Part shown: positions 1 through 8,856 of the stretch, one piece after another | Layout: the number at the start of each line of letters is the position of its first letter | How positions within the stretch are numbered: position 1 is the first letter of the stretch | Source: Nitrosospira multiformis | GTDB lineage: Bacteria > Pseudomonadota > Gammaproteobacteria > Burkholderiales > Nitrosomonadaceae | Length of the DNA: 36,539 nucleotides | NCBI RefSeq assembly: GCF_003050865.1 | Contig: NZ_QAOK01000032.1 | Span: 1-36,539, forward strand | Reading direction: 5' to 3' | Program-made: the position numbers and the translations under genes | Notes under the pieces: model-generated | Told to the model about the DNA's origin: nothing | What the model saw: only the letters and a program-made list of their open reading frames with translations | Databases searched by the model: none

Positions 1-79
1 TAACGCCTGCGGCCGATGCAGCGGAAATGGAACCTCCGAACGCTAAAGCAGCTATCGCTATCTTGGAAAGATTATTCAT
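1..79 (-). CDS. 5' end of a secreted protein gene (truncated by window)
   Basis: Only the first 26 codons are present; the gene runs leftward out of the window. The translation starts MNNLSKIAIAALAFGG and ends ...SAASAAGV, a typical Sec signal peptide: Lys at position 6, a hydrophobic Ala/Leu/Ile core and an Ala-Ser-Ala-Ala type cleavage region. An AAGGAG ribosome binding site lies just upstream of the ATG on this strand, which supports the start. The mature protein is outside the window, so its function cannot be named. It is transcribed away from the TonB receptor at 898, and the two share the long hairpin-rich intergenic block. Confidence 0.7.
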   Translation of the reverse strand, partial: MNNLSKIAIAALAFGGSISAASAAGV

Positions 80-131
80 TATTGTATCTCCTTATAATCC
101 CTGCGTTTATTTCTATAAATTTGGTAAAAAC

Positions 132-255
132 CACCGTCTTTAGACGGTGACTTTGACTTTAAATGTGTTGACTCATGCGCGCTAGCTTGGTGCGGATAGG
201 CGACTTTAGTCGTCTGCACCCAAGCTGCGCTAACCCACCTACTTCTAGTAGGTGG
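132..255. repeat. Three-hairpin block resembling an IS200/IS605-type end or guide-RNA scaffold
   Basis: Three stem-loops occur in a row. The first is CACCGTC-TTTA-GACGGTG (132-149). The second is a long one whose outer arms AGCTTGGTGC and GCACCCAAGCT (about 184-225) enclose an inner GCGAC-TTTA-GTCGT stem. The third is CCACCTACT-TCT-AGTAGGTGG (235-255). Two of the loops share a C-TTTA-G core. Subterminal imperfect palindromes of this kind are known from IS200/IS605 elements and the non-coding RNAs attached to their TnpB/IscB proteins. No transposase or nuclease ORF is next to it, so it would be a solo end or non-autonomous copy. A regulatory leader is the alternative. Confidence 0.35.
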
Positions 256-470
256 TAGTTTAGTAAAAGTTACGTTGGAGCCGCTATAGGCCTTGCCCGT
301 TTTCCATGTCTTTCAGGTCTGAAAAAGCAAACTATAGCCTTATCATCGGGAGCAAAAATCATGCCGCATATCCTTTTCTCGATAAAACATGAGCTTACGT
401 AGCTAATCCTGCTTTTTAGAGGCGCGAGTGTAAGAAATTACGACAAATAGTGGGTAACTCTGTCCCCGAC

Positions 471-561
471 GCTGACCAAGGCGGAAAAAACAAACTGCAG
501 ACTTCCCTTCAAAATCTCATATTTATCGTGCTATAAAACCGATCCGGGGATCTTGGTCAGC
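471..561. repeat. 91-bp element bounded by a perfect 10-bp inverted repeat
   Basis: GCTGACCAAG at 471-480 is the exact reverse complement of CTTGGTCAGC at 552-561. The 71 bases between contain no ORF. It could be a small transposon remnant, a structured RNA or a paired operator; nothing in the sequence decides between these. Confidence 0.4.
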
Positions 562-596
562 TTATTGCTTTTCCTTCATTGTTGAAATATTATAAA

Positions 597-645
597 AATA
601 ATTCTCATTTAATGAGATCATAAAAATTATTTCAAATTCTCATTT
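597..645 (+). promoter_or_regulatory. Two Fur-like operator sites upstream of the TonB receptor
   Basis: AATAATTCTCATTT (597-610) and AAATTCTCATTT (634-645) both read as AAATGAGAATT on the opposite strand, the core half of the classic Fur box. They lie about 250-300 bp upstream of a siderophore-receptor gene, which fits iron-repressed control. No biochemical proof is possible from sequence alone. A clear -35/-10 pair next to them was not identified. Confidence 0.55.
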
Positions 646-897
646 CCTGCTTTCAGTTCCGTGTTTTCAAGGCGAGACATGAGACACAAGGCATTTTCGT
701 CACACGGAATGCGCCCGCAGCAGCTCACGTAAAGTCGGACAGAAATAATACCAGTAAGCGTTGAAGGAAGAATTTTCTTAACCATCCCGTCGGGATGAAC
801 GTCTGCGCGTGAACCGCAGCTTTTTAGCCAGCCAGCTCCTCCGGAGCAAGCCAGCCAGTTTATATTTTTTTATCCGTTTTGCCGGAGAGTATGGGCT

Positions 898-3510
898 GTG
901 AGTAATAAAAATCTGCAAGATACCGATTTCACGAATACTTCGTGGCTTGTTTCAAATGGAACATGTGAGAGTGGCAGAACTGAGGTGTTGAACTGCGTGC
1001 CTTCCCTTAAAAATAATAAGCCCGTTCAAAAGCACGATGAGGGCAGGGCCGAATGCGGTTTTCGTCCATCTCGTCTTATCGTGGCCGTGCGCGGTGCCCT
1101 GATCGGATTGGGGTTGGCCTCGTTGGCTCTGCCCCAGATAGCGATGGCAGAATCAAACATTGTCGCCCAGGCTTCCGCTGTCACCTACAGTATTCCTGCA
1201 GGTGCAATGGCAGATGCGCTCAACCGTTTTGCCCAACAAGCCGGAGTCAGCATTTCTTTTGCTGCGGCTGATGTGAAAGACGTCGCCACAAAAGGGCTGA
1301 ACGGCAAGTTTTCGGTTCAGGAGGGGCTGGAGCATCTTTTGGCTGGCAGTGGCTTGCAGTGGGCGTCGCAGGAGGAAGGCTATCTTGTAAGGAAACAGCC
1401 AAGGGGAGTGAGCGAGCAACCGACCGTCCTGCCTCCTATCAGGGTGACTGCAAGTGCTGTAACCGAGCCGACAGATGGTTACATGGCGACGAAGAGTTTC
1501 AGCGCTACCAGGACAGACACGCCATTGCGCGATGTGCCGCAGTCCATAACCGTCATGACCCAGGATATGATCCAGGATCAGACCATGCAGAGCATTACTG
1601 ACGTAGTGCGCTACGTGCCGGGGGTCGTGCCCTCGCAAGGGGAAGGCAATCGTGATGCGGTGATTTTTCGAGGCAACAATACGACCGGGGATTTTTATGT
1701 CGACGGTCTGCGTGACGATGTCCAGTATTTCCGCGACCTCTACAATATCGACCGGGTTGAAGTTCTGAAGGGTTCCAACGGAATGATTTTTGGCCGCGGC
1801 GGGGCAGGGGGTGTAATCAATCGGGTCACCAAGGAAGCCGGCTGGACGCCGGTGCGGGAGATCGCGGCCCAATACGGGTCTTTCAGTCACAAGCGCATTG
1901 CTGTCGATCTGGGTCAGCCCATCAATGACGTTGCCGCTGTCCGCCTCAACGCCATGTACGAGCACTCGAACAGTTTTCGCAATGGCGTCGAGCTGGAGCG
2001 TGGCGGCGTGAATCCCACATTCACGTTCAAACCTACTGCCCAGACGAAAGTCGTTTTCAGCGGGGAATACTTTTTTGACCGCCGCACGGCGGACCGGGGC
2101 ATTCCTTCATTTGGGACGCGAGCAGGAGTCGTGGATTCCGGCCGTCCGGCTGATACCCACCGATCTACCTTCTTTGGCAATGCCGCCAACAGTCCGACAC
2201 ATGTCGACGCCTGGTCGCTCAATTCCCTGATCGAACATAACTTCGATAACGAGGTCAAGATACGCAACCGTACCCGTTATGCCAGTTACGACAAGTTCTA
2301 CCAGAATATATATGCCAATGGTGTTGCCACAGCCGAGGATGCGACCGGCACGGTAGGGATTTCAGCCTATAACAACGCTACTCAGCGGGAGAACCTTTTT
2401 ACCCAGACCGACTTGTTGTTCAAGCTGAACACCTGGGGCGTAAACCATGAATTCATGACGGGCGTGGAGTATGGCCGCCAGATTTCGGATAATTTCCGCA
2501 ACACCGGGTTTTTCAACAACAGCACCACAAGTGTAAGTGTACCTTTCTTCAACCCCATCAGTTTTGATCCAGTAACCTTCAGGCAAACTGCTTTTAATCC
2601 AGCCAACCGCAGTGGGGATGCGAACAACCACGGTGTGGTCGAAGTGGTAGGCGTCTATGTCCAGGATCAGATCACTCTGCTTCCCCAGGTCAAAGCCGTT
2701 CTCGGTCTACGCTACGATAATTTCGACATGAATTTCATTGATAAGCGTGACGGTACCAGATTTCATACCAATGACGGGTTGCTTTCTCCGAGGGTCGGCT
2801 TGATCTACAAGCCGATCGATCCGGTTTCCATCTACGGCAACTACAGCCTGGCTTATGTACCGCGGGCGGGTGATCAACTAAGTTCAATCAGTCCGAGCAA
2901 TGCGACTCTCAAGCCGGAACAATTCATGAATCTGGAGCTGGGGGCCAAATGGGATATTCGACCCGATCTTTCCTTTACCGCAGCCTTGTACCAGCTCGAG
3001 CGCAGCAACGTCATCGCTCCCGTTCCAAATGAGCCCACCCAGAGCATGCTGGTTGATGGACAGAGGGCTCGTGGGGCAGAGGTGAGCTTGATGGGACGAA
3101 TCACCCCGCAGTGGAGCGTGATGGGGGGGTACGCCTATACCGATGCCGAGATTACCCGCACGATATCGGGTACGGGGAGTACAACTGTGCCGGCAGGCTC
3201 GATTGTGGCGCAGGTTCCCAAGCATACCGTTTCCATGTGGAACCGCTATGATTTCACACCTTTTCTCGGGCTCGGGCTGGGCGTGATTCACCGCAGCAGC
3301 ATGTACGCCGCGCTCGACAACACGGTGCTGTTGCCAGGCTTTACGCGCATGGATGCAGCGATGTTCGTGCGGCTCAACAAGGTCATCCGTGTCCAGGCAA
3401 ATATCGAGAACCTAGCCAATATCGATTATATTGCCTCCGCGAATAACAATAACAATATCCTTCCCGGTGCGCCGCGTATTTATCGCCTGACGGTAGTTGC
3501 CAATTTTTAG
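898..3510 (+). CDS. TonB-dependent siderophore receptor with STN signalling domain
   Basis: Outer-membrane receptor for ferric siderophores powered by TonB/ExbBD. After an unusually long N-terminal extension, residues 56-84 form a signal peptide (hydrophobic core, cleavage near AMA-ES). Residues about 95-165 are an STN (secretin/TonB short N-terminal) domain, used by FecA/FpvA-type receptors to signal to an anti-sigma factor. The plug follows (DVPQSITVMTQDMI, VEVLKGSNGMIFGRG, GGVIN), then the 22-strand barrel ending in phenylalanine (VVANF). The length of 870 residues suits the family; the barrel resembles FhuE/Fiu-like TonB-siderophor receptors. The GTG at 898 has GGAG at a good distance; the ATG at 891 is out of frame and stops at once. 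No FecI/FecR pair is beside it here, although the left side of the window is cut. The siderophore is unknown. Confidence 0.9.
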   Translation: MSNKNLQDTDFTNTSWLVSNGTCESGRTEVLNCVPSLKNNKPVQKHDEGRAECGFRPSRLIVAVRGALIGLGLASLALPQIAMAESNIVAQASAVTYSIPAGAMADALNRFAQQAGVSISFAAADVKDVATKGLNGKFSVQEGLEHLLAGSGLQWASQEEGYLVRKQPRGVSEQPTVLPPIRVTASAVTEPTDGYMATKSFSATRTDTPLRDVPQSITVMTQDMIQDQTMQSITDVVRYVPGVVPSQGEGNRDAVIFRGNNTTGDFYVDGLRDDVQYFRDLYNIDRVEVLKGSNGMIFGRGGAGGVINRVTKEAGWTPVREIAAQYGSFSHKRIAVDLGQPINDVAAVRLNAMYEHSNSFRNGVELERGGVNPTFTFKPTAQTKVVFSGEYFFDRRTADRGIPSFGTRAGVVDSGRPADTHRSTFFGNAANSPTHVDAWSLNSLIEHNFDNEVKIRNRTRYASYDKFYQNIYANGVATAEDATGTVGISAYNNATQRENLFTQTDLLFKLNTWGVNHEFMTGVEYGRQISDNFRNTGFFNNSTTSVSVPFFNPISFDPVTFRQTAFNPANRSGDANNHGVVEVVGVYVQDQITLLPQVKAVLGLRYDNFDMNFIDKRDGTRFHTNDGLLSPRVGLIYKPIDPVSIYGNYSLAYVPRAGDQLSSISPSNATLKPEQFMNLELGAKWDIRPDLSFTAALYQLERSNVIAPVPNEPTQSMLVDGQRARGAEVSLMGRITPQWSVMGGYAYTDAEITRTISGTGSTTVPAGSIVAQVPKHTVSMWNRYDFTPFLGLGLGVIHRSSMYAALDNTVLLPGFTRMDAAMFVRLNKVIRVQANIENLANIDYIASANNNNNILPGAPRIYRLTVVANF

Positions 3511-3815
3511 GCTAATAAGCTCGACCAAATATCCTTCCCTCCGTTCCCTCACCCGCAAGCAGGAGAGGGAATGGGAAAAGAGGGAGTGATAGTGTGAATG
3601 GCCGTGAGGATAGGATCGAGGCGTTCAGATTCTGGGGATCGGACGCAAATGGAATGAAAGAGTGCGGCTGCTATCCAAGTCACCAGGCATGAAACTGTTT
3701 GACGTCCCATCCCATTTCTTCCTCTCCCATGTTTCCTCTCCGGAGCGAGAGGGGGATAAAGCAAAAAGATCAGAAGGGAGGGGAGGTCAAAAAGTAGGCT
3801 TAGGCCGATAAAAAT
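3511..3815. other. Intergenic region between convergent genes
   Basis: No supported gene. The short ORFs here are G/A-rich and have no recognisable family. A weak hairpin (CCTCTC/GAGAGG, 3735-3752) may help separate the converging receptor and PEP-CTERM transcripts, but it lacks a T-run. Confidence 0.5.
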
Positions 3816-4625
3816 TTAAGCTATGCTGACAGCACTTCGGCGGCGCACGATCATACCTATTAGTCCCAGCCCCGCGAGCAGCATGGCGTAAGATTCCGGC
3901 TCCGGTATCATGCTGGGGCTGCCCATCGCGGCATTCATATTGAAACTGATTGAGCCACTGCCGGGGCCGGCGGCAAAGATGCCGAAAACGAGGTTTCCTG
4001 ATTTTGAGTCGGGCGATTCCCCATAGTAGGAATTTAGGGAAAAGGAGGCATTCGAATATGAATTGAAACTTCCATTATCCTCATAGCCATAAAAGTTCGC
4101 GGAAGCACTGACCGAGGCCGAGGTGGAGTCATAGTAATTATATTGTTCTCCCCCAGTTATATTTAATGTATAGGGGATAGTTACGGTCAACACGCCAGGC
4201 CCGTCGAAAGTGAAGTTTTCCGTTCGATATCCAGAGGCCGAGGCGCTGGGGGTATCCCAGTAGTAAGAAGAATCTTCACCCAACGATTGAGCGTTGGCCG
4301 AGAAGGTTGAAGCGGAGGCGGAGGCAGAGGCATAGGTGTTGGTAGTGGCATCCGCATTTGCGGTGATGGACGAAGTCCAATCGTAGATCGACTTTGTATT
4401 GTATTCGCTTCCTTCGTCGCGAACATGAGATGACGAGCTTAAGCTGGTGTATTCGTTGGAGAAAGTTACGGTAGGTACGTTTCCATCCACGCCCGTCACC
4501 GAAACCTGGAGCTGGCTCCAGTCAAGGGAGGCGCTGGCTGTTCCATCTGCAGCGTATGCTGACTGAGCAAATGCGAAACCGGTTGAGCAACTTATTAATA
4601 TAAGACCGCGTCTAATCGAGTTCAT
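3816..4625 (-). CDS. PEP-CTERM sorted extracellular protein, Ser/Ala-rich
   Basis: A 269-residue exported protein with both ends of the PEP-CTERM/exosortase pathway. It has an N-terminal signal peptide ending near AQSAYA-AD. Near residues 241-265 are the tripartite PEP-CTERM tail IPEPESYAMLLAG, a hydrophobic stretch and a terminal RRR. Proteins of this kind are processed by an exosortase and end up in the envelope or extracellular matrix. The mature part is rich in Ser, Ala, Tyr and Asn and has low-complexity SASASAS stretches; no catalytic motif is visible. AAGGGGG lies just before the ATG. It is monocistronic, convergent with the receptor. Its biochemical role is unknown. Confidence 0.85.
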   Translation of the reverse strand: MNSIRRGLILISCSTGFAFAQSAYAADGTASASLDWSQLQVSVTGVDGNVPTVTFSNEYTSLSSSSHVRDEGSEYNTKSIYDWTSSITANADATTNTYASASASASTFSANAQSLGEDSSYYWDTPSASASGYRTENFTFDGPGVLTVTIPYTLNITGGEQYNYYDSTSASVSASANFYGYEDNGSFNSYSNASFSLNSYYGESPDSKSGNLVFGIFAAGPGSGSISFNMNAAMGSPSMIPEPESYAMLLAGLGLIGMIVRRRSAVSIA

Positions 4626-4910
4626 GATAACCCCCTTGAATATGAAGAGACAGATGCATCTGCATCTGCTTCAGCCGGCTAGCTGAAGCAAGACTATAAG
4701 GGGGAGATTCCCGGTTTTTCCGTACACTCGTGAACTGACAAGAAGGCTAAATAGGCGTACGCTAATAGCCGCGTCTTTTGCGCTTTTAACCGTCCTTTAT
4801 TGCAAAAGACGAACCGCCTGTTCACAGTGTACCCATTCCTGAGCTTGAGGAAAGGCTCAGGTGGCTGGGATAGTCAAGACAGGTGGATGGATTGTCTTAT
4901 GGGAAACGCT
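4626..4910. other. Upstream region of the PEP-CTERM gene, with a perfect hairpin
   Basis: No gene is supported. It holds TGCTTCAGC-CGGCTA-GCTGAAGCA (4667-4690), a perfect 9-bp stem within the probable 5' leader of the PEP-CTERM gene, preceded by a GATGCA/TGCATC repeat. This is a candidate operator or leader hairpin. The remainder, towards the ybdD stop, shows nothing recognisable. Confidence 0.5.
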
Positions 4911-5111
4911 CTAACAGCATCGCGTCACTTTGCCATTGCCGCCATACCTTGCCTCCTGGCGCTCGCGGAAGAATTCCTCATATGACATGACGGGCCGATC
5001 TGGATGCGCATGGTGCATGTGTGCGACGTAAGTGCTGTATTCAGGCATGCCTACCATCAGCCGCATGCCCTGCCCGAAATAACGCAATCCACTCACAATT
5101 CTGGTTAACAT
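4911..5111 (-). CDS. ybdD: YbdD/YjiX-family small protein (DUF466), CstA partner
   Basis: A 66-residue protein beginning [21 protein letters not shown], with the family features YFGQ, the [12 protein letters not shown] region and the [23 protein letters not shown] block near the C-terminus. DUF466 proteins are nearly always encoded directly after cstA or btsT and are thought to be accessory to these pyruvate/peptide carriers. A longer 84-residue reading exists, but the ATG at 5111 has a strong GAGGAG just upstream and gives the usual family length, so this start is chosen. It lies about 50 bases after the cstA stop on the same strand and is surely co-transcribed. Confidence 0.85.
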   Translation of the reverse strand: MLTRIVSGLRYFGQGMRLMVGMPEYSTYVAHMHHAHPDRPVMSYEEFFRERQEARYGGNGKVTRCC

Positions 5112-5161
5112 CGTTTGCTTCTCCTCGCTAATTTTCCCGAAATCACCTTCACGTTCTGTCA

Positions 5162-7234
5162 TCACGTTCTTGATACGGCTTCAACCGGCAATAACTCGAA
5201 TGGCGCTTCCCTGGCGGTGGGGGTGCCGAGGGCGCGGGCGCGCAACACCGTGCGGATGCCGAATGCCAGCATGCTGATGAGTACCAGCATGAATAATGCC
5301 GCCAACGACGCATTGATATAATCGTTGAAAATCACCTGCTGCATCTGTCCGATGGATTTGGCCGGCGCAAGCACCGTGCCTTCCGTGACGGCTTCCTTGT
5401 ATTTGTTTGCATGCGCCAGAAAACCGATGCGTGGATTGGGATCGAATATCTTCTGCCAGGCTGCGGTCAGGGTGCAGACAAAAACCCAGACGGCAGGAAG
5501 AATTGTCACCCACGCGAAACGATCCTGCTTCATCTTGAACAGCACACAGCTGCACAATACCAGGGCGATGCCTGCCAGCATCTGGTTGGAGATGCCAAAT
5601 AGCGGCCACAGGGTATTGATGCCACCCAGAGGATCAACCACCCCCTGATAGAGAAAGTAACCCCAGCCTGCGACACAGACAGAAGTGGCAATCAGGTTGG
5701 CGATTATGGAATCGGTGCGCTTCATGAAAGGAATGAATGAACCCAGCAAATCCTGCAACATGAAGCGTCCGGCGCGGGTACCCGCATCGACTGCGGTGAG
5801 GATGAAAAGCGCCTCAAACAGAATGGCGAAGTGATACCAGAAGGCCATCATCGCCTGGCCGCCCAGCACATCGGAGAGGATTTGCGCCATGCCCACTGCC
5901 AGGGTGGGCGCGCCGCCAGTGCGGGAAATGACGGTATGCTCCCCGACATTCCGTGCCGTTTGCGTGATCATCTCGGGCGTGACATGGAAACCCCACTGAG
6001 ATATGGCTTGGGCTGCGGATTCCGCTGTGGTGCCGATGATTGCCGCCGGGCTGTTCATGGCAAAATACACCCCGGGCTCGATGGTGGAGGCGGCAACCAG
6101 CGCCATGATGGCGACGAATGATTCCATCAGCATGGCACCGTAGCCGATGAAGCGTGCATCGCGCTCATTGCGGATCATCTTGGGCGTGGTCCCGGAAGAT
6201 ATGAGGGAATGAAAGCCGGATATTGCCCCGCACGCTACCGTAATGAACAGGAAGGGAAACAGGCTGCCTGACCAGACCGGCCCCGAGCCATCCACGAACT
6301 GTGTCAATGCCGGCATCTTCAGCTCTGGTGAGATGATGAGGACGCCGATTGCCAGGCTGACCACGGTACCAATTTTGAGGAATGTCGAGAGATAATCGCG
6401 TGGCGCCAGCAGCAGCCATACCGGCATCACGGAGGCAATGAATCCGTAACCGATCAGGAGCCATGTGAGTTGCTCGCCAGTCAGCGTGAACAGCGCGGCG
6501 AGCGAGGGAATCTCCTGCACGTACTGGCCACCGACAATCGAGAGTATCAGCAGCACAAAGCCGATCAGCGACACTTCGCCAATGGAACCGGGGCGAATGT
6601 AGCGTGCATAAACTCCCATGAAAAGCGCAATAGGAATGGTGGCGGCGACGGTAAACGTTCCCCAGGGCGATTCCGCCAGCGCCTTGACCACAATCAGGGC
6701 GAGCACCGCAAGGAGGACCAGCATGATGAAGAATGTGCCGAAGAGGGCGATCATGCCCGGCAACTGCCCCATCTCGGACTTGATGAGATCGCCGAGCGAG
6801 CGGCCATCGCGCCGGATTGAAATGAACAGCACGATGAAGTCCTGCACCGCGCCGGCGAGCACGACACCTGCGAGGAGCCAGAGCATGCTGGGCAGGTAGC
6901 CCATCTGCGCAGCCAGTATCGGCCCGACCAGGGGGCCAGCACCGGCAATGGCGGCGAAATGATGGCCAAATAGCACATACTTGTTGGTTGGCACATAATC
7001 CAGCCCATCGTTGTGCTTGTAAGCCGGTGTCATGCGAGTGGGATCGAGCCCCAGCACTTTGCTGGTAATGAACCGGCTGTAGAAGCGATAGCCGATGGTG
7101 AAGACACAGACTGTTGCGACAACGATCCATAGGGCGCCAATCGGTTCGCCGCGATTCAGGGCGACAACTGCAAAGGCGAACGCACCGATGGCGGCAAATG
7201 CAAACCAGCCGAGTTTGCTGATAAGGGTATTCAT
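5162..7234 (-). CDS. cstA: Carbon starvation protein A, inner-membrane pyruvate/peptide carrier
   Basis: A polytopic membrane protein of 690 residues, close to E. coli CstA (about 700), with many hydrophobic segments from the N-terminus on. Family signatures include [20 protein letters not shown] and the neighbouring [19 protein letters not shown], and the central [10 protein letters not shown]. CstA and its paralogue BtsT import pyruvate (and were linked to peptides) during carbon limitation. GGGAG precedes the ATG. The gene leads an operon with ybdD and is divergent from a Cache-type sensor kinase and its regulator. That layout suggests the two-component system controls uptake, as BtsSR controls BtsT in E. 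coli, although the regulator here belongs to another family. Confidence 0.95.
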   Translation of the reverse strand: MNTLISKLGWFAFAAIGAFAFAVVALNRGEPIGALWIVVATVCVFTIGYRFYSRFITSKVLGLDPTRMTPAYKHNDGLDYVPTNKYVLFGHHFAAIAGAGPLVGPILAAQMGYLPSMLWLLAGVVLAGAVQDFIVLFISIRRDGRSLGDLIKSEMGQLPGMIALFGTFFIMLVLLAVLALIVVKALAESPWGTFTVAATIPIALFMGVYARYIRPGSIGEVSLIGFVLLILSIVGGQYVQEIPSLAALFTLTGEQLTWLLIGYGFIASVMPVWLLLAPRDYLSTFLKIGTVVSLAIGVLIISPELKMPALTQFVDGSGPVWSGSLFPFLFITVACGAISGFHSLISSGTTPKMIRNERDARFIGYGAMLMESFVAIMALVAASTIEPGVYFAMNSPAAIIGTTAESAAQAISQWGFHVTPEMITQTARNVGEHTVISRTGGAPTLAVGMAQILSDVLGGQAMMAFWYHFAILFEALFILTAVDAGTRAGRFMLQDLLGSFIPFMKRTDSIIANLIATSVCVAGWGYFLYQGVVDPLGGINTLWPLFGISNQMLAGIALVLCSCVLFKMKQDRFAWVTILPAVWVFVCTLTAAWQKIFDPNPRIGFLAHANKYKEAVTEGTVLAPAKSIGQMQQVIFNDYINASLAALFMLVLISMLAFGIRTVLRARALGTPTAREAPFELLPVEAVSRT

Positions 7235-7383
7235 TTTTTCTCCCGATTCGAATTCCTATTGAAGAGATTGAAGCTGATACCGCCCATACGAGTCCTCAAG
7301 ATCGGCATTAATCCGAAGCCGGTGTGTACGAGCAGGTCTGATATATCGTAGATAATGATGAAGAGCTTGCGCTAGCGGGAAAT

Positions 7384-7472
7384 TACCAGAGAAAGGTTTC
7401 GCAAATTACCAGAAGTTACAGTACGCGCAAGGATACGGATAAATTCAGGAGGACTTTAGTAAAAGTACCAGA
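7384..7472 (+). promoter_or_regulatory. Three TACCAGA boxes in the cstA / sensor-kinase divergent promoter
   Basis: TACCAGA occurs at 7384-7390, 7407-7413 and 7466-7472. The first two are part of an identical AAATTACCAGA and lie 23 bp apart. Their place, between the divergently transcribed transporter and two-component genes, suggests direct-repeat binding sites for the NarL-type regulator encoded at 8857. This is inference from position and repetition only. Confidence 0.4.
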
Positions 7473-7505
7473 GAACAGCGGGAAGATTATAGCTAAGATG
7501 CCGAT

Positions 7506-8816
7506 ATGAAACTAAAACAAAAAATCATTCTTTTCGCGGTCATACCGCTGCTCGTCGTGTCGTTCGTCATCGCGATGACAGTGCATCGTCATTCAGTCTT
7601 GTTGGCCGAACAACTCCGTCAAGTTATCAAGACAGCTTACCTCGCCAGCAAAGATGAAGAATTGAAAAACTACGTGGCGTTGGCGAAAAATTCAATTGAA
7701 GGCGCCGACAAAGCCGGGGCGGGGGATGAGGGCGCGAGGGAGCAAGCGAAAGCCACATTGGCAAAACTCGAGTATGGCGGCCGTGACGGATACTTCTTTC
7801 TGTTCGACATAAACGGCAAGTCGCTCATGCATCCCCGACTGACGGAAAGAGTTCAGCAGGTTTGGTGGGATTATAAGGATGCAAACGGCAAGCTGGTTAT
7901 CCAGGACCTCGTCAGGAGAGGACGTGCTGGGGGCGGTTTCGAGGATTACCTATGGGAAAAGCCCTCCCGCGATAATACTCTTACGCCGAAGCGTGCCTAC
8001 GTCGTGGAACTTCCCAACCTTGGCTGGATACTGGGTACGGGAGTCTACCTGGATGATGTCGAGGATGCTTTAACCCGTATCGATGCACAGGTTTCCCGCA
8101 GCGTCTTCGATACGACTGTCTGGATCGCGGCCACCGCTCTTATAAGTGTTACCGTGATGATATTGTTCGGTTGGAGCTTCAACACCTGGGAGCGGCGTGA
8201 CGCAACCTGGAAGGAACGCAAGCGCATCGCCGGAGAGCTGCATGCCGGAGTTTGCCAGAGATTAGGAGCTGCGAAGTTGACGAGTGAAAGAAAAGCGCTG
8301 GAACTGATGGAGGTGGATGGGCCGACAGATCTGGCTGAGGAGGCTTTGCGGCACACAGCAGCCGAAATTGGAGTGGCTATGTCCGAGGTGCGCGAAATTT
8401 CTCACGGGCTTCATCCCGAAACATTAATGCAGTTTGGACTTGCCCACACGCTGCAACAGCTTCAGGAGAAATGGGCGGGTTCCTTCAGTGGAGAAATTGA
8501 GTTGACGATTCCTGGTCAAGCTCGTCCACTTGGGCTTGACAGCAGTTTTGTACTGTATCGCATAGCACAGGAGGCCTTGCAAAATTCGGTAAAGTATTCC
8601 GAGGCAACCAGGATAGCGATACGATTGCGGGTCGGATGGCGGAAGGTAGAGCTTGTCGTGGCCGACAACGGACGAGGCTTTCCCGAGGGCGAGGACTTTA
8701 GTCCCGGCATGGGTTTGATCAACATGAGAGAGAGGGTGAAAGAGATTGGAGGAATGTTGAGCATTACCTCAACGAAAGAGGGCGTGATAATACGCGCCGT
8801 GGTTCCGCGGCTCTGA
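7506..8816 (+). CDS. Cache-domain sensor histidine kinase (NarX/LytS-like HisKA_3 type)
   Basis: A 436-residue inner-membrane sensor. TM1 spans residues 7-26. A periplasmic single-Cache domain (about 35-195) has the typical GGRDGYFFLFDINGKSLMHP and LGTGVYLDDV segments. TM2 spans about 205-223. The cytoplasmic part holds a HisKA_3 dimerisation helix with KRIAGELHAGVCQRLG, His246 being the likely phosphorylated residue. A HATPase domain follows with an ALQNSVKYSEA N-box, DNGRGFP and GMGLINMRERV. Cache domains of this class bind small organic acids. The partner response regulator follows about 40 bases downstream, and cstA is divergent, so control of pyruvate or carboxylate uptake is a reasonable guess. 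The ribosome binding site is weak. Confidence 0.88.
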   Translation: MKLKQKIILFAVIPLLVVSFVIAMTVHRHSVLLAEQLRQVIKTAYLASKDEELKNYVALAKNSIEGADKAGAGDEGAREQAKATLAKLEYGGRDGYFFLFDINGKSLMHPRLTERVQQVWWDYKDANGKLVIQDLVRRGRAGGGFEDYLWEKPSRDNTLTPKRAYVVELPNLGWILGTGVYLDDVEDALTRIDAQVSRSVFDTTVWIAATALISVTVMILFGWSFNTWERRDATWKERKRIAGELHAGVCQRLGAAKLTSERKALELMEVDGPTDLAEEALRHTAAEIGVAMSEVREISHGLHPETLMQFGLAHTLQQLQEKWAGSFSGEIELTIPGQARPLGLDSSFVLYRIAQEALQNSVKYSEATRIAIRLRVGWRKVELVVADNGRGFPEGEDFSPGMGLINMRERVKEIGGMLSITSTKEGVIIRAVVPRL

Positions 8817-8856
8817 ATCAAGTAAGGGAAATGTTTAAATAAGTAAAGGGAACGTT

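Larger units (their letters stand above)
80..897. other. 818-bp intergenic region with hairpins, a distant inverted repeat and Fur-like sites
   Basis: No convincing gene is seen here. From left to right it holds three consecutive hairpins (132-255), a 10-bp perfect inverted repeat with arms at 471-480 and 552-561, two Fur-like AT-rich boxes (597-610 and 634-645), and a short palindrome CATCCCG-T-CGGGATG at 783-797. Just before the receptor start lie two copies of GCCAGCCAG around a small GC-rich hairpin. It must contain promoters for the divergent genes at 79 and 898. Confidence 0.6.

Noticed and set aside
1153-1965. 270-codon frame on the minus strand inside the TonB receptor
   Set aside because: It lies wholly opposite a well-supported gene, has no recognisable family and its composition is that of a shadow frame.
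6165-7130. 321-codon frame overlapping cstA in another frame
   Set aside because: His/Arg/Cys-rich translation without motifs; cstA is certain in the main frame.
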